Shown here: piece after piece, positions 13,780 to 27,299 of the stretch
How positions within the stretch are numbered: the stretch's first letter is position 1
Layout of the letters: each line of letters starts with the position of its first letter
NCBI GenBank assembly: GCA_904063045.1
Contig: CAJFCJ010000003.1
Coordinates: 1,178,001-1,242,000 of the forward strand
Direction of reading: 5' to 3'
Origin: Dimorphilus gyrociliatus
Lineage: Eukaryota; Annelida; Polychaeta; Dinophilidae
DNA: 64,000 nt
The notes under the pieces: model-generated
What the model saw: the letters and a program-made list of their open reading frames with translations, nothing else
The model's database searches: none
What the model was told of the DNA's origin: nothing
Translations under genes and position numbers: made by a program

Positions 13780-14330
13780 AAAAATTGCGGTTTTTTTGCA
13801 GTGCGTATATAATTAGCGAAATTTTCTCGCGCGCCGCTAATTAACCGATTTTCGCGAATACTTGACCAGTCCGACCCCGTCGGACCTTTTGATCCTCACA
13901 CGCAAGCGCGTTCCTCATTCGATTTCCGGTCACGTGATGCTTTGCAGTCATCAAAGTCTCCGCCGCGATGACGTCACGGGAGCGTTGGGCTAATTAATTA
14001 GCGCCTAATAGCGTTTGATTTCTTTTATTTTCTCTACTTGGTGCTTTGTAGCTGCTTCTTCGAGTGCTAATTGCTTTAAGTACGCGCTTTTCATTTAGTT
14101 TATTAAACGCTGCAGCGCTCGACGCGGTCACGTGACCACAGCGTCTGTTAGCCAACTGCGTGCACGCATCGGCGACTGTATAGCACCGAAACGTGCCAGG
14201 CGTCGGGGTGACGTCACATGTGCCGATGCCCTCATGCGTGAATTATTCGCGCTGACGTTTATTTGTTTGTTCATCGTTTTTATAGTTAATAATTTTCCCC
14301 CCCTTCGTCCATGTTTTTTCCCCAATTAGG
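13780..14330. promoter_or_regulatory. Candidate cis-regulatory island 3: paired E-boxes and CREs
   Basis: Two long E-boxes (13928-13937 and a 12-bp palindrome at 14126-14137) alternate with two TGACGTCA sites (13969-13976, 14209-14216) within about 290 bases. TAATTA-type homeodomain words lie between (around 13990). This ordered arrangement is the densest known-type motif cluster in the window. Open frames on both strands (near 14128-14330) reflect CpG-rich composition, not genes. Confidence 0.5.
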
Positions 14331-16061
14331 CCGGGTAAAATGCGGAAGCAAGGGCGTCTCCTTATTTTCTCTTTTCCTCTCAAATCTATAGCAGTTTTTA
14401 ATACAATTGAAACAAAATTTATTTCGCTCAAAGTATACTTTTTTTTCGCACAGGTCGCCGTTGCGGTTGCAGAGTATTTTGCGGTGGAGTTGTAACGCCA
14501 CCTCGCGGTTGTTTGTCACAGCCGTAAATGTCAATAGCTGTTTGAAAATAGATTATACACGCATCCTACTCTGCAATTGACATTTACCTTTCGCAGACAC
14601 ACCTCGACAATTAACTCTTTGCCATTCAATCCATACAAAATTACGTCACACCGCAAAAAATGTCCTGCAGTGAAGTCTATTTACTCTGCTCATTCTTTTA
14701 TCTTCGCCTAAGTAAATATGGAGATGATTTTTCTTCTTAACTGCGCTCTTCCTCCACTTCATATGCTAAGATTCTTATTCTTTGATGCAACGATTCAGCC
14801 AATCATTAAAACAATCAAGAAGAGAAAGAGCAAGATAAAAAAGTAAAAGAATAAGTAAATCTCTAACAAAAACCTGGCCTATCGAATATTTTCGGTGACG
14901 TGAAATTGTTTTCTTACGGATTTCTTTCAATTTTTTTTCTCTTTTAATAAAGTAAATAATCGAAAATCAGAAAGGAAATTTTTTCTCTATCCCTAAAATA
15001 AACAATTCGTTTGGATATATTTTGCAATTAACTTTTCATTTAAACACTTCGTTTTTTTGCATTATCTTTTCATTTTTATAACTGAGGTGGTAGTAAAAAT
15101 ATTTATTCTATTTTTCTATATAAATAGATAATAAAAAAAAAGAGAGGAAAAAAAAATAGAAGAGTATTGAATATAAAAAATTATTAATAATCTCTTCTCT
15201 TCTTTCTCTTTTTTTTTCCTTAACTAGTTAATTTATTTCTAATGTACTTTTTTTCCCCACGTATAATTCACTCTCTCCCCATTTATCTAGTAAATAAGAC
15301 TTCTATATACTCTATCTGCTGTACAGTGTACATTTATTATAAAACAACCATCCTTTACCGAGTCTAGTCCATACTTTAGTATAGTTTGTTATATTATAAT
15401 AATAGGTTTACAATACCTTTTGTAAATTATCAAAATAAAAACAAACTACTACTATAGATAGTTTTTTAATTCTCTTTTTAAATCATTCAAAAAAAATGCT
15501 TATTATTATTTTTTTTGTACTGTAGATTTGGTAAAAGTTTATTTGATAGAATATATAAAGCCATAGCAAAAAGGAGTAGGTGGGGATTTTAATTGAAAAT
15601 AAAGAGTCATATAGTGATTAAAAGCAAGAAAGAGAGAGGGAGGAAAGGTAAGGAGAGACAGACAGAGAGAAAAAGAATAGAAAAATTGATTGCTTTCAAG
15701 GAAGACAGATACAAACTGTAAAGAGACCCGTATTTTCTATATACTTTCACTTTTAAATATAAAAAAGCGGAAATATAGACCTAAAAGTACGAGTTGTTTA
15801 TTGTTTATTTCAATATAGCGTTTTTTGTCTAGAAGCTTTTAGGCAAATATGAGATCGCCTTGGCAACAAAGCGATTTCTCTTGAATATCTTCCACTTCAG
15901 TTCGTTACTGAGCAAATAGAAACGCAAAGAGAATCGTCTAGGCAAATACATTGAAAATTTACACTTTTTAATTATATTTGAAGATTATATATATATATAT
16001 ATAGAAGGATAGATGTATAAGTTTATATAAATATCTACATTTATATAGTTTAGTGTTTGAT

Positions 16062-16107
<46 letters not shown>

Positions 16108-17130
16108 TTTATATATATATATATGGTCTTATCAAGTGAAAAATTTCAAATAGTACGATAATAGCAATATTTATATAAATAAATATATAAACTTTCATTT
16201 GAATATTCACTACATCTATGCTTATACTATATCTTTGTATGTATTCACATGTATTATGTAAATCTCATTATAAAGGTGACAATTGCATTGTCTTGTTGTC
16301 CCAATACATAGCATTTGTCTAAGTTGCAGCGCAAATAGGATCGTATTGGCAATTAAATTTGTCTATATATGCAAATCTGATTACGTATAATATAAAACTA
16401 GCCGTATTTCGTATATTGAAATATATAATATATGGTTTTACATAAATATCTAAGTATCTATTTTTTTTTTTGGCTATTTTTCTTATGGATTATTAAGAAA
16501 AAAGAAAATATCTTGTTGTTTTTTTCTATTAAGGGTAATGGATATTTTTAAAAGTGAATAGAATTGTGACCGCATTGTATGATTCGTGATACCGAGTAAT
16601 CACGTGACCATTCACCTCGCAAGTCAAGAAGAAAGGAATCACTGGACAATTTGCATTCAATCCTTTCTTCTCAACCGCTCACCGTTTCTCTCATATAGTT
16701 TTTTTCCTTAGTAATAATTAATTGAAGATGAATGAATGAATGAATTATTTCCGCGATTTCATGCATCTCTACTCGCGCATGCGCTTCTCCTTGTAATTAT
16801 TTTGATATTTTCTATTTTTTGCTATATTCTCTGTCTATAGAAAAAAAATTCTCCCCCACTGGCCTTTTAAATATTAAGATATTGTTAAGCCTAGATGTTG
16901 GCTTTGAACAACAACTTGCTTACGGATAAATTTAGAATCACATGATGATAAAACTCTTAATTTCAGTAAACATGGGGATAATTTAGGTATTGTTTCAAGA
17001 ATTGCCATCCTGTTTACCTTCTACTCTCATTCCCCTTAGTTGTTTTTCTATAAAATTTTTTTATGGTAAGATGATAATGAATGCGATCCTCTATACAAAC
17101 AAAATCAAGTAATAGAGAGAGCAAGGAATA
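14331..17130. other. Intergenic AT-rich DNA
   Basis: No gene seen. It includes a polypurine stretch at about 15626-15680, (TA)n at about 15989-16005 and 16063-16105, octamers at 16369-16376 and 16649-16656, and one long E-box (TCACGTGACC, 16600-16609). Confidence 0.45.
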
Positions 17131-17580
17131 TTGATTGTGTCACGTGATAATCGGGTTTTCGGTATCCCGTATAAGCTTAAGAAAAAAAGGTATAGGGATT
17201 TCCGAGCCGATCTTCCGTTCCTTCTCTAACTTCTAAGGAACAGAATCTCGTATGTCGATTATCGGGGAAAGGAAAAATCCGGTAAGAGCGGAACAAAAGA
17301 GGGTAAGGGTTAGCCGAAAGATTGTTGATTTGGAAAATGAAGAGAAAGAGGCATCGTAAGGAAAGGGTGAATAATAGAAGAATATGTAAGATCCCTTGCA
17401 TAAACACTTTTCGCCTCGATCGTTTCGACCCAGTTTTAGGAGCTAAAAGAAAAAATGACAAAAGCCGTTCAAAACCCATCACAAACCCTACGACGCGTGT
17501 CGTGTCCGGCAAAACGCGCGACCGACCGTAAAAGTCATTAAGGGCGGCGTTTGTCAAACGGCGAGTTAAACGCGCCCTAA
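17131..17580. promoter_or_regulatory. Candidate cis-regulatory island 4
   Basis: A GC-richer patch opening with GTCACGTGA (17139-17147). Overlapping open frames on both strands lack protein character. Role inferred from composition and the E-box. Confidence 0.3.
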
Positions 17581-18556
17581 CAAGAATTAAAAAAAATCGG
17601 CTTTAGTATTCAAAGGAGGTTAGAGAGAAGAAAAAGAACTATAATCAAAGGGGATTTAAACACACCAAGACACCGAAGGATTTATAATAGAATGTCATGC
17701 CAGGGATAGTTAACGATCTGTACCCCCCTTAAACTACCAAATATATATACTATAATAAAACTGGGTGGAGTTGGTTTGAATGACGAGTAAAAATGCTCTT
17801 GGTTCTCGACTATAATTAAATACCCCTACTTTGGTTTTTATTTACCAACTATATATAAAATATACACTTTTATATTCTCCATAATTCCATATTCTCTGCA
17901 TGTTTTGCTAAATTGCTTTGCTTCTCTTCTCTTAGGTAACGTCAATGAATGACCTTAACAGTGGACAATAAACATACAAATTAAAATCTACGTCAGCTTG
18001 CGGTACGTTCGCCTTATTATCGACTGTAAGCTTTTCCAAAACTCACAGCTGCAAACGATTATCGGCAAAAGCTTGCTATAATTCTCTTTTAACACAAACG
18101 AATTCTAAAGCCGCCTACAATAAATATTCTTCTTTCCATTTATACTAGTGTGCGTGTGCTTTTCAAAGTGTATTGTGCCTTTTTCAATTAGATGGTATAG
18201 ATCGAATGTAGCTTTTGTTAATTCGGCTATACATATACAGCCGGGATTGTGCTGTCTGTTGCAGTTTTTCTACAAACTTTGCGGCGTTAGGATATATTAC
18301 TTAAAAGTTCACAATTTCCCATTTTAAAAATATCGTATCGAATTGAAAAAAATTCCTTTGTACTCGTGATGTCACAAAAACAGGTATTTATGAATAATTT
18401 ATGGCTTAGTCCAAAAAGCACTACGGCCAAATGTCTTGTATTGCGCAATCTGAATGGAATGTATATAAATTCTTGTAGACGTAGGCGTATATTCTATACA
18501 TATATATAGTATATAAGATTTATATATATATCTTGTATGCTATATATACTAATATA

Positions 18557-18616
<60 letters not shown>

Positions 18617-19800
18617 AGAATATAATAATATATGCAGCCTACATATAGCTTCTCCAGACGCCCAATGCGTGTAGTTCAAGTGTAAAGGAATGTTTTTATA
18701 AGAAATTGCTTTACGCGTCTAAGATTTCGTCCTCCATACTGCCTGCATATATATTTAGAGATATATCTCTCAGTCTCCCTTTTCTCCATTTATCTCTTTA
18801 TCATTCCCTTCTACATCGATTGTTTTCTTATTGTAAATTACAAGTACATACCAAAATATTCTTCCCTTAAAAGACTCAGTTATAAGAGTGGAATTCTATC
18901 TTTAACGCTTAGTTTCTATTTAAATTCTTTGATCGAGGCGTTTAGTCGTTTAAAAGTATTGTGATTTTTCAAGCGCTTAATGAACTGTTTGAAATGATTT
19001 ACCAGTGCATCAATCACGAAACACTCAACTCGCTAAAACACCTTCTATTTTGAATTTCAGTATTTTTCCCCTTCTACATTTTCTTTAAAATATTATAAGC
19101 TATTAACAAACCGCTCGTTTTTAGAACAAAGTAATCATTAAAATCATCAAATCAATATCGGAACAACACTGCACCTGATTTATTAATGAATACCTGAGAC
19201 AATATAAATAATTAATAAGCTTGTTGAACAGAAAGAAATAAAGAATAAAAGAAATTTGTATATTTGTTTATGTTCATAAATTAAACTGCGTAAAATGATG
19301 GAGGTAGGGGGCGACAAGGGAAGAGAGGGACAGGAAGAAAGAAAGAGACAAGGGGAATTGAAGAAAAATAAAAAGAAAATGAAGAAGAAAAAGGAAAAAT
19401 GCAGAGTAAAAATATTAAAATAGTTCTGGTTCCCTAGTCACCCTATCAAAAAATATATAAAGAGCGCAGTTAAGTGTAAAGAATGTTTTCGTAAGGAATT
19501 TCGTCCTCTTGTCCCCATCTAGAATTTCACTTAATAACGCCCATATAATAAACACCTTGCAGCATGAATACGTAGCTGATTGCGCGAAATGATAAAAGGG
19601 CTCGTTGATTTTAGCTGTAACAAAAAAATGAGTAGAAGAGAAATGGAGCATTACTACCGATTCTGGAATACCGCAAAAGTGCGATGTTTTCTCTTTTTTC
19701 TTGTCGTGTGTACTTTTTTCTTTTATTACAATCCTTTTGATAATAGCGTGTAAAATTTCTTGTTGAGGATTTTCGAAATAATAAAACAATAATGCGAATC
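17581..19800. other. Intergenic AT-rich DNA with (TA)n
   Basis: No gene seen. It holds a 50-base (TA)n at 18560-18610, one GCGTCTAA (18715-18722) and a purine-rich stretch at about 19300-19400. Confidence 0.45.
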
Positions 19801-19809
19801 ACAGCTTCT

Positions 19810-20300
19810 AGCTAAAAGTCTGCATTATGCGATACTTTCTTGCGACGGAGGAGAAAACGAAGTTTATATAATGTATAGCGGCGTCTCCATTGTGGACGGT
19901 GAACACCCCGTCGTTCTACCGCAAATTACATTTTCGTCCTCCGTTCATTCCCCTAATGCAACTTGTTTCTAAAGTGATTAAGAGCCGCCTTGCGCAGACG
20001 CGAGTCGGCGAAAGAACAAAAGAATTTTCATATATATATTTTAAAGAGTTCAGCCGACTCTTCTCTTTAATAATGATCCGATTGCTCTCCCGCAGTGAAC
20101 ATTCAAACAATGGGACAATTGTCGAGCCCGCGTTCCGTTGCTGGTGACTAATTGAAATACATTTTGTTTCGCCAATTCGCAATATCGCAGCCGACCTTTA
20201 ACCCGTTTTCTTAAACGTCCGCCCAAAAATAACAAACTGTAAGGAGACACGCCCCTGGCTACTGTAACAACAGCATAAAACGAGCTTGTATCTTGCCAAC
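19810..20300. promoter_or_regulatory. Candidate cis-regulatory island 5 with SOX-type sites
   Basis: A CpG-richer block with a CCATTGTG (19887-19894), an AACAATGG (20106-20113) and, immediately after it, the palindrome GACAATTGTC (20114-20123), which contains two head-to-head ACAAT cores. These match the SOX core consensus (known). A (TA)n tract follows at 20348-20388. An autoregulatory SoxB1 element is an inference. Confidence 0.4.
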
Positions 20301-20344
20301 AATCTGTAAGAGACAGCTGTTTAAGACGGGCTATATAAATAGAC

Positions 20345-20388
<44 letters not shown>

Positions 20389-23300
20389 CCGCCTACAATC
20401 TTAAATCTAAACATAAAAATTCAATTTCATATTTTAATAACCAACCTACAAAAAGTCTTGTTGAAACTTTTTTGCTAATGGGTGTTGCGATTACCATACT
20501 TTTTATAACGTTTAATAACTTTACAAAACGATTAAGACGCTATAACTCTATAGAAATTCCCAATTTTACAAGCTTTAAAGGCCTTTTTTTGGAATTTTTC
20601 TTGATAATTAAAAGAATTTTAAATAGATAATAAACTTATATATATATATAGAAAATATACGTTTTTATATAATAGAATATGCATTCCATATTTGAAGCAA
20701 GGAGGACGGGAAATTAAAATCTTATTCTATTACGTAATTATGCAAATTGCAATAGTAGCTTGAATTGTTGGATTGATTACCCAGGAGTATGATATTTATA
20801 TATATGGAGGGAATCTTTGTCTTCAATAAAAATTTAATAGATTTTGAAGAGGTACACTTTAGGCTATAGTTAGCTTTATATGGTCACCGTAGCGTATACA
20901 TTCTGGACAATGAATCAATAATATTTACGTTTGTATTTGAAAGAAATCCTTTGAAAATGTTCCTCCCAATGAGAAATTTAACTCTTCTTGGTCAGTAAAT
21001 GAAGAGAGAGAAAAAACAGAATAGAAACTGTTACTCCTCTTCTAATTTAAAAAAAATTCTCTCCCTCCTCCTCTAAAAATAGGTCTTTTGTGAAGAATTT
21101 TATGCAAATTAGTTTTTCCCTTTCTTCTCTTTCTTTCTCTTTGTGCTAGTTTATTTTTCAACACCATCGTACTCGTTGAGATGGGGGGAAGAGTTCTCTT
21201 GCCTTGGGCTTATCAAAAATAGAAAGAGAAACGAAGGAAGAGGGGGTACGGAAAATATTTCTATTAGTTAGACTTAGACTCATTTCTTATATCAGTTGAA
21301 TTCCATCTCGGGGAGATAAAACCTATTGGATTTCTTATATGATATCAAATTATATAAGCATATCTACGTTAAAAGGTTATATAAACAATTTAACGAGCTA
21401 CCTATTATTGACTACTTACCTCTATTGGTCAGTGTATACAGTATGGACTACTACAATGAACCTATTCAAAATGTGCAATGACTAGACTGGCCATATTTTT
21501 TGTGTAATATCAATGGACAAAATTAATTTCCGATTATTTCTTTAACGCTTTATTTAACTATTTATTAATTAAGTAATAACAAGATACGGGGTTTCTAAAA
21601 AAAAAAGGGTGCAAGAGTGCGGATGAGAGGTTAAAAAAGAGGATTATCTATCAAACAATTAAATAATCCGTAAGAATTTTAGTTCAGTTCACTTCAAACC
21701 CACTTTTCACCTCTTGTACTAAAAGAATCGCTCAAAATGGAGTAGGGATAAACTAGTAGTTCTTACTTTAGTGCCATAGCGTCAAAAAGCATTCTTCTAG
21801 GCTATGGAAAGAAAGGGCGAAAGGGCTACTGAAAGAAAAAAAGGGCTGGGTACTTGAAAGAGGTTCCTTTCTGAAAAAAACGTCGAACGCATCTGTACAT
21901 TTCTCTTGCCTCTTCAATTCTATTCAGGTGGGAAGAACGGCAGTTGCTGCTCCCTTTTCATTTAGTGCGTGCACGCGCTCATAATCGAAACGAGATTAGA
22001 ATTTAATCCTGTCGTATTTGCCCTTGTTGAAAAAAATGAGAAGAAAAGCGAATGACCGTGAAAAACTCTATTAGTTCTACCCTCAGCAAGCCTCTTCCTC
22101 TTTTCATCAAACTGTAAACCTTTTCTCCTCTTTTTCCTTCTGCTAGGCTCTTTCTAACAGGTGTTACATTTTTATGCACATATATACGACCGGTCGTAAA
22201 TGTTCTTTATTTACCGCCTCCTCTTACTCTAAATTCTACTATTTATATCTTGATTGGTAACTGATAGAAGAGTTATAAAATACAGAAGGGAAAGTAGAAA
22301 GGTAGCGACTTTTTTGAAAGGCCTTTAAAAAAAATCGAATTACGTTGAATCACAAAAAAAGGGAGAAGGAACGAAAGGGTATTTCTCTTTGCTTGCTCCC
22401 ATTTCTACTATCGGGGGGCGGGGGGAGGTCGACCTTACGCGTCAAGTGTGGATAAAAACTTAAATATTCGACTGTCGCGTGCTTGAACGCATTCGAATAT
22501 GAACGGGGTATAGAAAAAAGGGGGCCTATTCAGTGGAACTTTTGCGAAAATTGCCAGGGCGCCTCTCGTCTTTTCAAAATTGCCGACGCGAGACGAATAA
22601 TTCTTTCTTCTCCCCGTCTTTCCACCTCCCACTACCCCTTCCTTTTTTTAACTATATTTTTTACTTAGAGTGTAAAAACCTTTTGCGAATATTTTAAATA
22701 TTCAAGCAGAAGACTGGTTGATTGTTCCACGATGCCTTTTAATTAAATGACGCCGAGTGTGCCATTATATTATTCAGATATATATTGTGTGCCTGTACGA
22801 AAAGAATTTTTATAAATACATAGATGAATAATTAGATACAATGTTTATCCATGTGAAGGTACACTTGACGATTTGTATAGAATTTGATACCTATTTCGAA
22901 AGGTTGCTAATTAATTCTTCATATAGTACAAAGATGTACGGTGTTAGAGAGGTGCTAAGACTCTAGGTGGGAATAAGAAACATAAGGGGGAGTAGAATAA
23001 AAGATAAGTAGTCTATGTTGTGTTTTATTATGGTCCTTAATTGAACAGTTAACCTTTTTCTTTTTATCAATAATAGAAGGGACTGTATAAATTAAAAGTG
23101 CTTACCTATAAAGGGGCTGATAGTCTATTCAAACTTTTTGAAATGAAACTGCCGTTTAACTGAAAATGTAACAACTTGTAAAAGAATAAAAAAAGAGAAG
23201 AGAAATTGTTTTGAAAAATGGCATTTAAACGATTTTAGAGTGTCGTTATGGGTCGAATAGCCTTCAGTTTATATAGATAAACATTAAAAATATATTTAGA

Positions 23301-26300
23301 CTTAATGTATACAGTAGCTTTTGGGGGATGTATAGAAATTGAACATTTTATCCCTAACGAGATTTATTCCTCCTCCTCTTGTCTTTCCCTCTCTTATACT
23401 CTTACATAATCGCACGCAGGTGCGGTAGTTTTCGTGGTTTTCTTATCTGACTCGTTTAAGATAATTATCCGCCTTTCTACTGTCTTATTAGATTACGTCA
23501 TTATGACGTCATAAGCCCGGCGGGCGTTGAATGACACGAATGAGGAATTTTATTAGGTTTTATTCTTTTACCCTCCAAGACGACGGGTAAAGGGAAAACA
23601 TACGGATTTTGACGGTATGTAAACGTTCTTTACGGGAAAGTAGAACGTCACCTGCGTGCAAGGATAATATAGTTCAGATATTTATCATCCTTATCTTACT
23701 TGAAATGTAAAACCTTGCGTTCACGAAGTTTTCTTGAACCCTCCTAAAAAACTGATTCTTATCAAAGTCTATTCATAAAATACAGTGGATCATGTTCTTG
23801 TTTTATTTAACTCGCCTTAAATAAGGAATAGCTCAAAGTTTGTTAACCAAAACAGAAAAAAAACAAATTAAAAGCCAAAAAGGATTAAATAGAGATAAAT
23901 TAACGATCGGATTAGGCTAAATTATTTATTAATCTATTTGGGATTTTTGCCGTTTATATCGTTCGATAATCTGACAGCGCCCAGCTTGAGAGGATTATGA
24001 AAATTGAGTAGATTATCAGGGCGATAAATCGGACGAAAATCCTATGATTAACATTTATAGCAGCGGGGTGAAGTTTTTACTGATAAATATTCAACAAAAG
24101 CCGTAATCTAATACCAGAGTTCGTAATTTTCGGTACATATCTGAATTGATCTTCATTAGGTACCAAACTTTGTAACATTAAACTTCATTGGCAGTCGATA
24201 TGTCCTATATCTTTATTTCAGCGAAGGTGTGTGATTGAAAAACGTTTCTTCTAATAAAAAAGAGGAAGAAGAGGTAGAAGAAGACGAAGAAGAAAATTGA
24301 GAAGGAAAAAGAAGAAGAAATCAATATTGTTTAATAAACTACCCGTATTTTTCTATTAATAAATGATATCTAAGAAAAATAAATACAAACTCTGTGACGT
24401 ATTGTATAAAAAGGTATATAGAAAATATCAATATTTGGATCCTTAAACGCCTTTAATAGCTTTAGTTATTTTTAAAACGAAATAATGAGAAGTTCGCGTG
24501 AAGAAGAGATTGTTTACCCTCGCGACCGTATAATTACAGAGCTCTGAATAGACGACGAAAAATTAATAGGCATCGCTTGACCGCCTTAACGTTTGAATCG
24601 CCTGATTTTTTATAAGTATATAAAAAGGTGAATAGCTTGCAACTCTTTTTTTTCTACCTTCGCCTGCCTCTCTTCGCCTCCCCTCTCCTCCCTTCCCCCC
24701 CACAAGTTTTCTCTCACACATAACTCTACCACCCCCTTCTAAACCCCCCACCATCTATTGATACTAATGTATATTATATGATGAACGTATAATTTATAAT
24801 AAAATGAGTAAAAAGGACAAATATTTTATAAAGAATATGAAAAAAGCAAAAAAAAGGATAAAAAACAAGCAGCAGTAAACTGTTACAAGTATGAGAGGTG
24901 ATTTCAATACAGCTCTGGCTCCTGAAAAAATTTGCATAAGAATCGGCCCTCATCAAACTCCTACAATACAATGTGCCCTTAGGCCGCTGAACGGCGCAGC
25001 TAGGCAATTAAAATCGGTAGAAAAATTTAAAAACACGCAAGCCGTGAGAATTACGGCGTTGAAATTGCCTACTGCTTGTCAAGATTTCCTAAGATACGAC
25101 CGTAATAAACCTTTTTGTAGTTCCCTTTTAAAGGGCCGCCAATTTTTTTCTTTTTCATTTCTCCTCTCTTTCTATATTTTCCCTTCCTGTTCTTAAAATT
25201 TCTTCTCCTGATTACTCTAGTTAAGTTTATCAATCTGTATCCACCCATTTCCACCCCCTACCCCTTTAATTTTAGTAAGAAAAAACCAATTTCTTTTTTG
25301 GTCTTTTATAGTAGTATTAAATACCGTGTTATTTAAATTTTCAACATTTTAAAGATTATAAGAAGTGAAGTAGGCGAAAGGGAGATAGAGAGATACGTTT
25401 CTTAAAACGAAAGCTCCGCTCTATTGAATTATTTCTATTCATGTCAAACGCACGTATGACCTTGAATGCGGATGTTTGAATGGAATTTAACATAATAAGG
25501 TTCAACGTACTAATTGCGGTTGTACTTTTAAAGCATATTTCCTCTTTACTCGACATATCTTGTTTACTCAAGAAATTTTTCGACATAAGATTTAGTAAAG
25601 AACTGTCATTAGGCAAGAAAAAAATCTAGGTTTTCAATAAGACTTAAGAAGGAAAAGGGAGAAATATATAGAAAAAATTACGAGAGGGAGAGAGAGAGAG
25701 AGAGAGAGAAAGAAAGAAAGAGAGAAAGAGGTAGAGAAGAATTAAAAGAGAACCAATGTTAAAATATAAAGGGAAAGTGGCATTTTTTTCTCTACAATTG
25801 TTTCATGTGGCCGAAAATTTTTCGCAATTGCTTTTAATTGAATTAAATTAGTTAAATTACAGTACTTACTCATCAAGATTTCTGTTTGAGTATAGATTGG
25901 GTGAGAGTTCTAATTATTCTTAATTAGGGTGGCTGTAATTTTAAATTAAAAAACAATTGTTTCCTAAAATTTCTTAGGACAATATTTATCTAAAGATCAA
26001 ATATCTAGCGTCACCAGACGTCATAGGATAAAAATCCGTTGAGGAGAGATAATTCCGGCAGAGTTCAGTCGGATTCTAAACGAATGTTTAGAAATGTAAT
26101 TAGGGGGTGGTGAATAGAGTAATCGGAGATGAACATTCGTCATCACGTTCCTTTCGAAAGACGCCACAATGACCGTCTTCTTTTTAGTAAATACGTCAAA
26201 TGTGGTTGGGAATAAATTAGATGGAAGGTGTGAAGGGAAACGCTCGAGTACCTAGCCTCTTATAAATGAAAATTTTTAATTTCCTATTTATATAAATCGA

Positions 26301-27299
26301 TATATTTCCTTTACCCTCTTCAAGTTTTTTTATCTTCTCCTCTTCATCCTAAGCCGTTAAAATGCCTTTTTTTTTCTTTCCTTTATTCTATTAGAAGAAT
26401 AAATTTAATCAATTTAAAACTAATTTGAATATTTCCTCTTTATTCTTTTATTCTTTTAATTCCATAGGTAAAAAAAAAACAAAGAGAGAAAAATGAGTAA
26501 AACGATGAATACTACGGAGTAGACTACCGTGAAATAACGTCTCCTGAGGAAATATACGTCAAAGATCATGATAAAATTATTCATACAAAAAAGAAGAAGA
26601 AGAGGGAATAGCGGGAATTGCACAACTTAATTCATTGCTTTACAAAAGATGCGACAAGGACGTCTTATTGAGGAAATTTACATCCAATAGAATCTTGAAT
26701 AAATTAAGATTTTATTATAAAAGAAGAAAGCAAATTGGTAAATTTTATTATGGTAAAACTACTTTACGATTTGAATATAACGTAAATTGTTATTATTTAA
26801 CAGAAAACTGAAAAAGGAGGACAATTTCTATAAATATTTTAATAAACTTGATGAAGATCGTTGAAATTTGATATCTTTATATGAATATCTAATGAAAGGA
26901 AATAGGCTTTAATTCATTTGACCTTCGTAATTACAATTAGGTAGAAAAGTTTATTGAATAACAAAATAGAGAGAAAGTAGGTTAGGGTCTTTCTATTATT
27001 ATTATTATTATCATCACTCAAGCGTAGTCTATGCAAATTAAGTTTCTGTTAAAGCTTAGTGATTGAACGATGACATGGCAATTTTATTCAATTTTTTTAA
27101 CTTGAAGAAAATATATGGGTGTAATAAATTTTTTTTTAAGTTGTAAAAAATAACCTAATTAGTAAAGAATTTATTTAAATATATTCTAGTTATTTATTTA
27201 TATAAATACTATATGTACAAAAGTCTATAATGATTAAATCAGGTGTTTCAAGTGCGGTTTAAGAAGGTTAAATGTCGGCTTTTTTCCTTTAAGAAAGAT
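20301..27299. other. Intergenic AT-rich DNA
   Basis: No gene seen. Contents: octamers ATGCAAAT at 20740-20747, 21102-21109 and 27031-27038, and ATTTGCAT near 24932; paired CREs TTACGTCA (23493-23500) and TGACGTCA (23504-23511); purine tracts at 24253-24320 and 25681-25740; a G+C patch near 22400-22630; and a frame at about 24891-25190 whose composition is unusual but which has no start, splice or homology support. Confidence 0.4.

Noticed and set aside
14128-14431. Overlapping frames on both strands
   Set aside because: Explained by the motif-dense CpG-rich island; no coding bias.
24891-25196. 101-codon plus-strand frame
   Set aside because: Second half becomes low-complexity Phe/Ser from T-rich DNA, and there is no homology or gene context.
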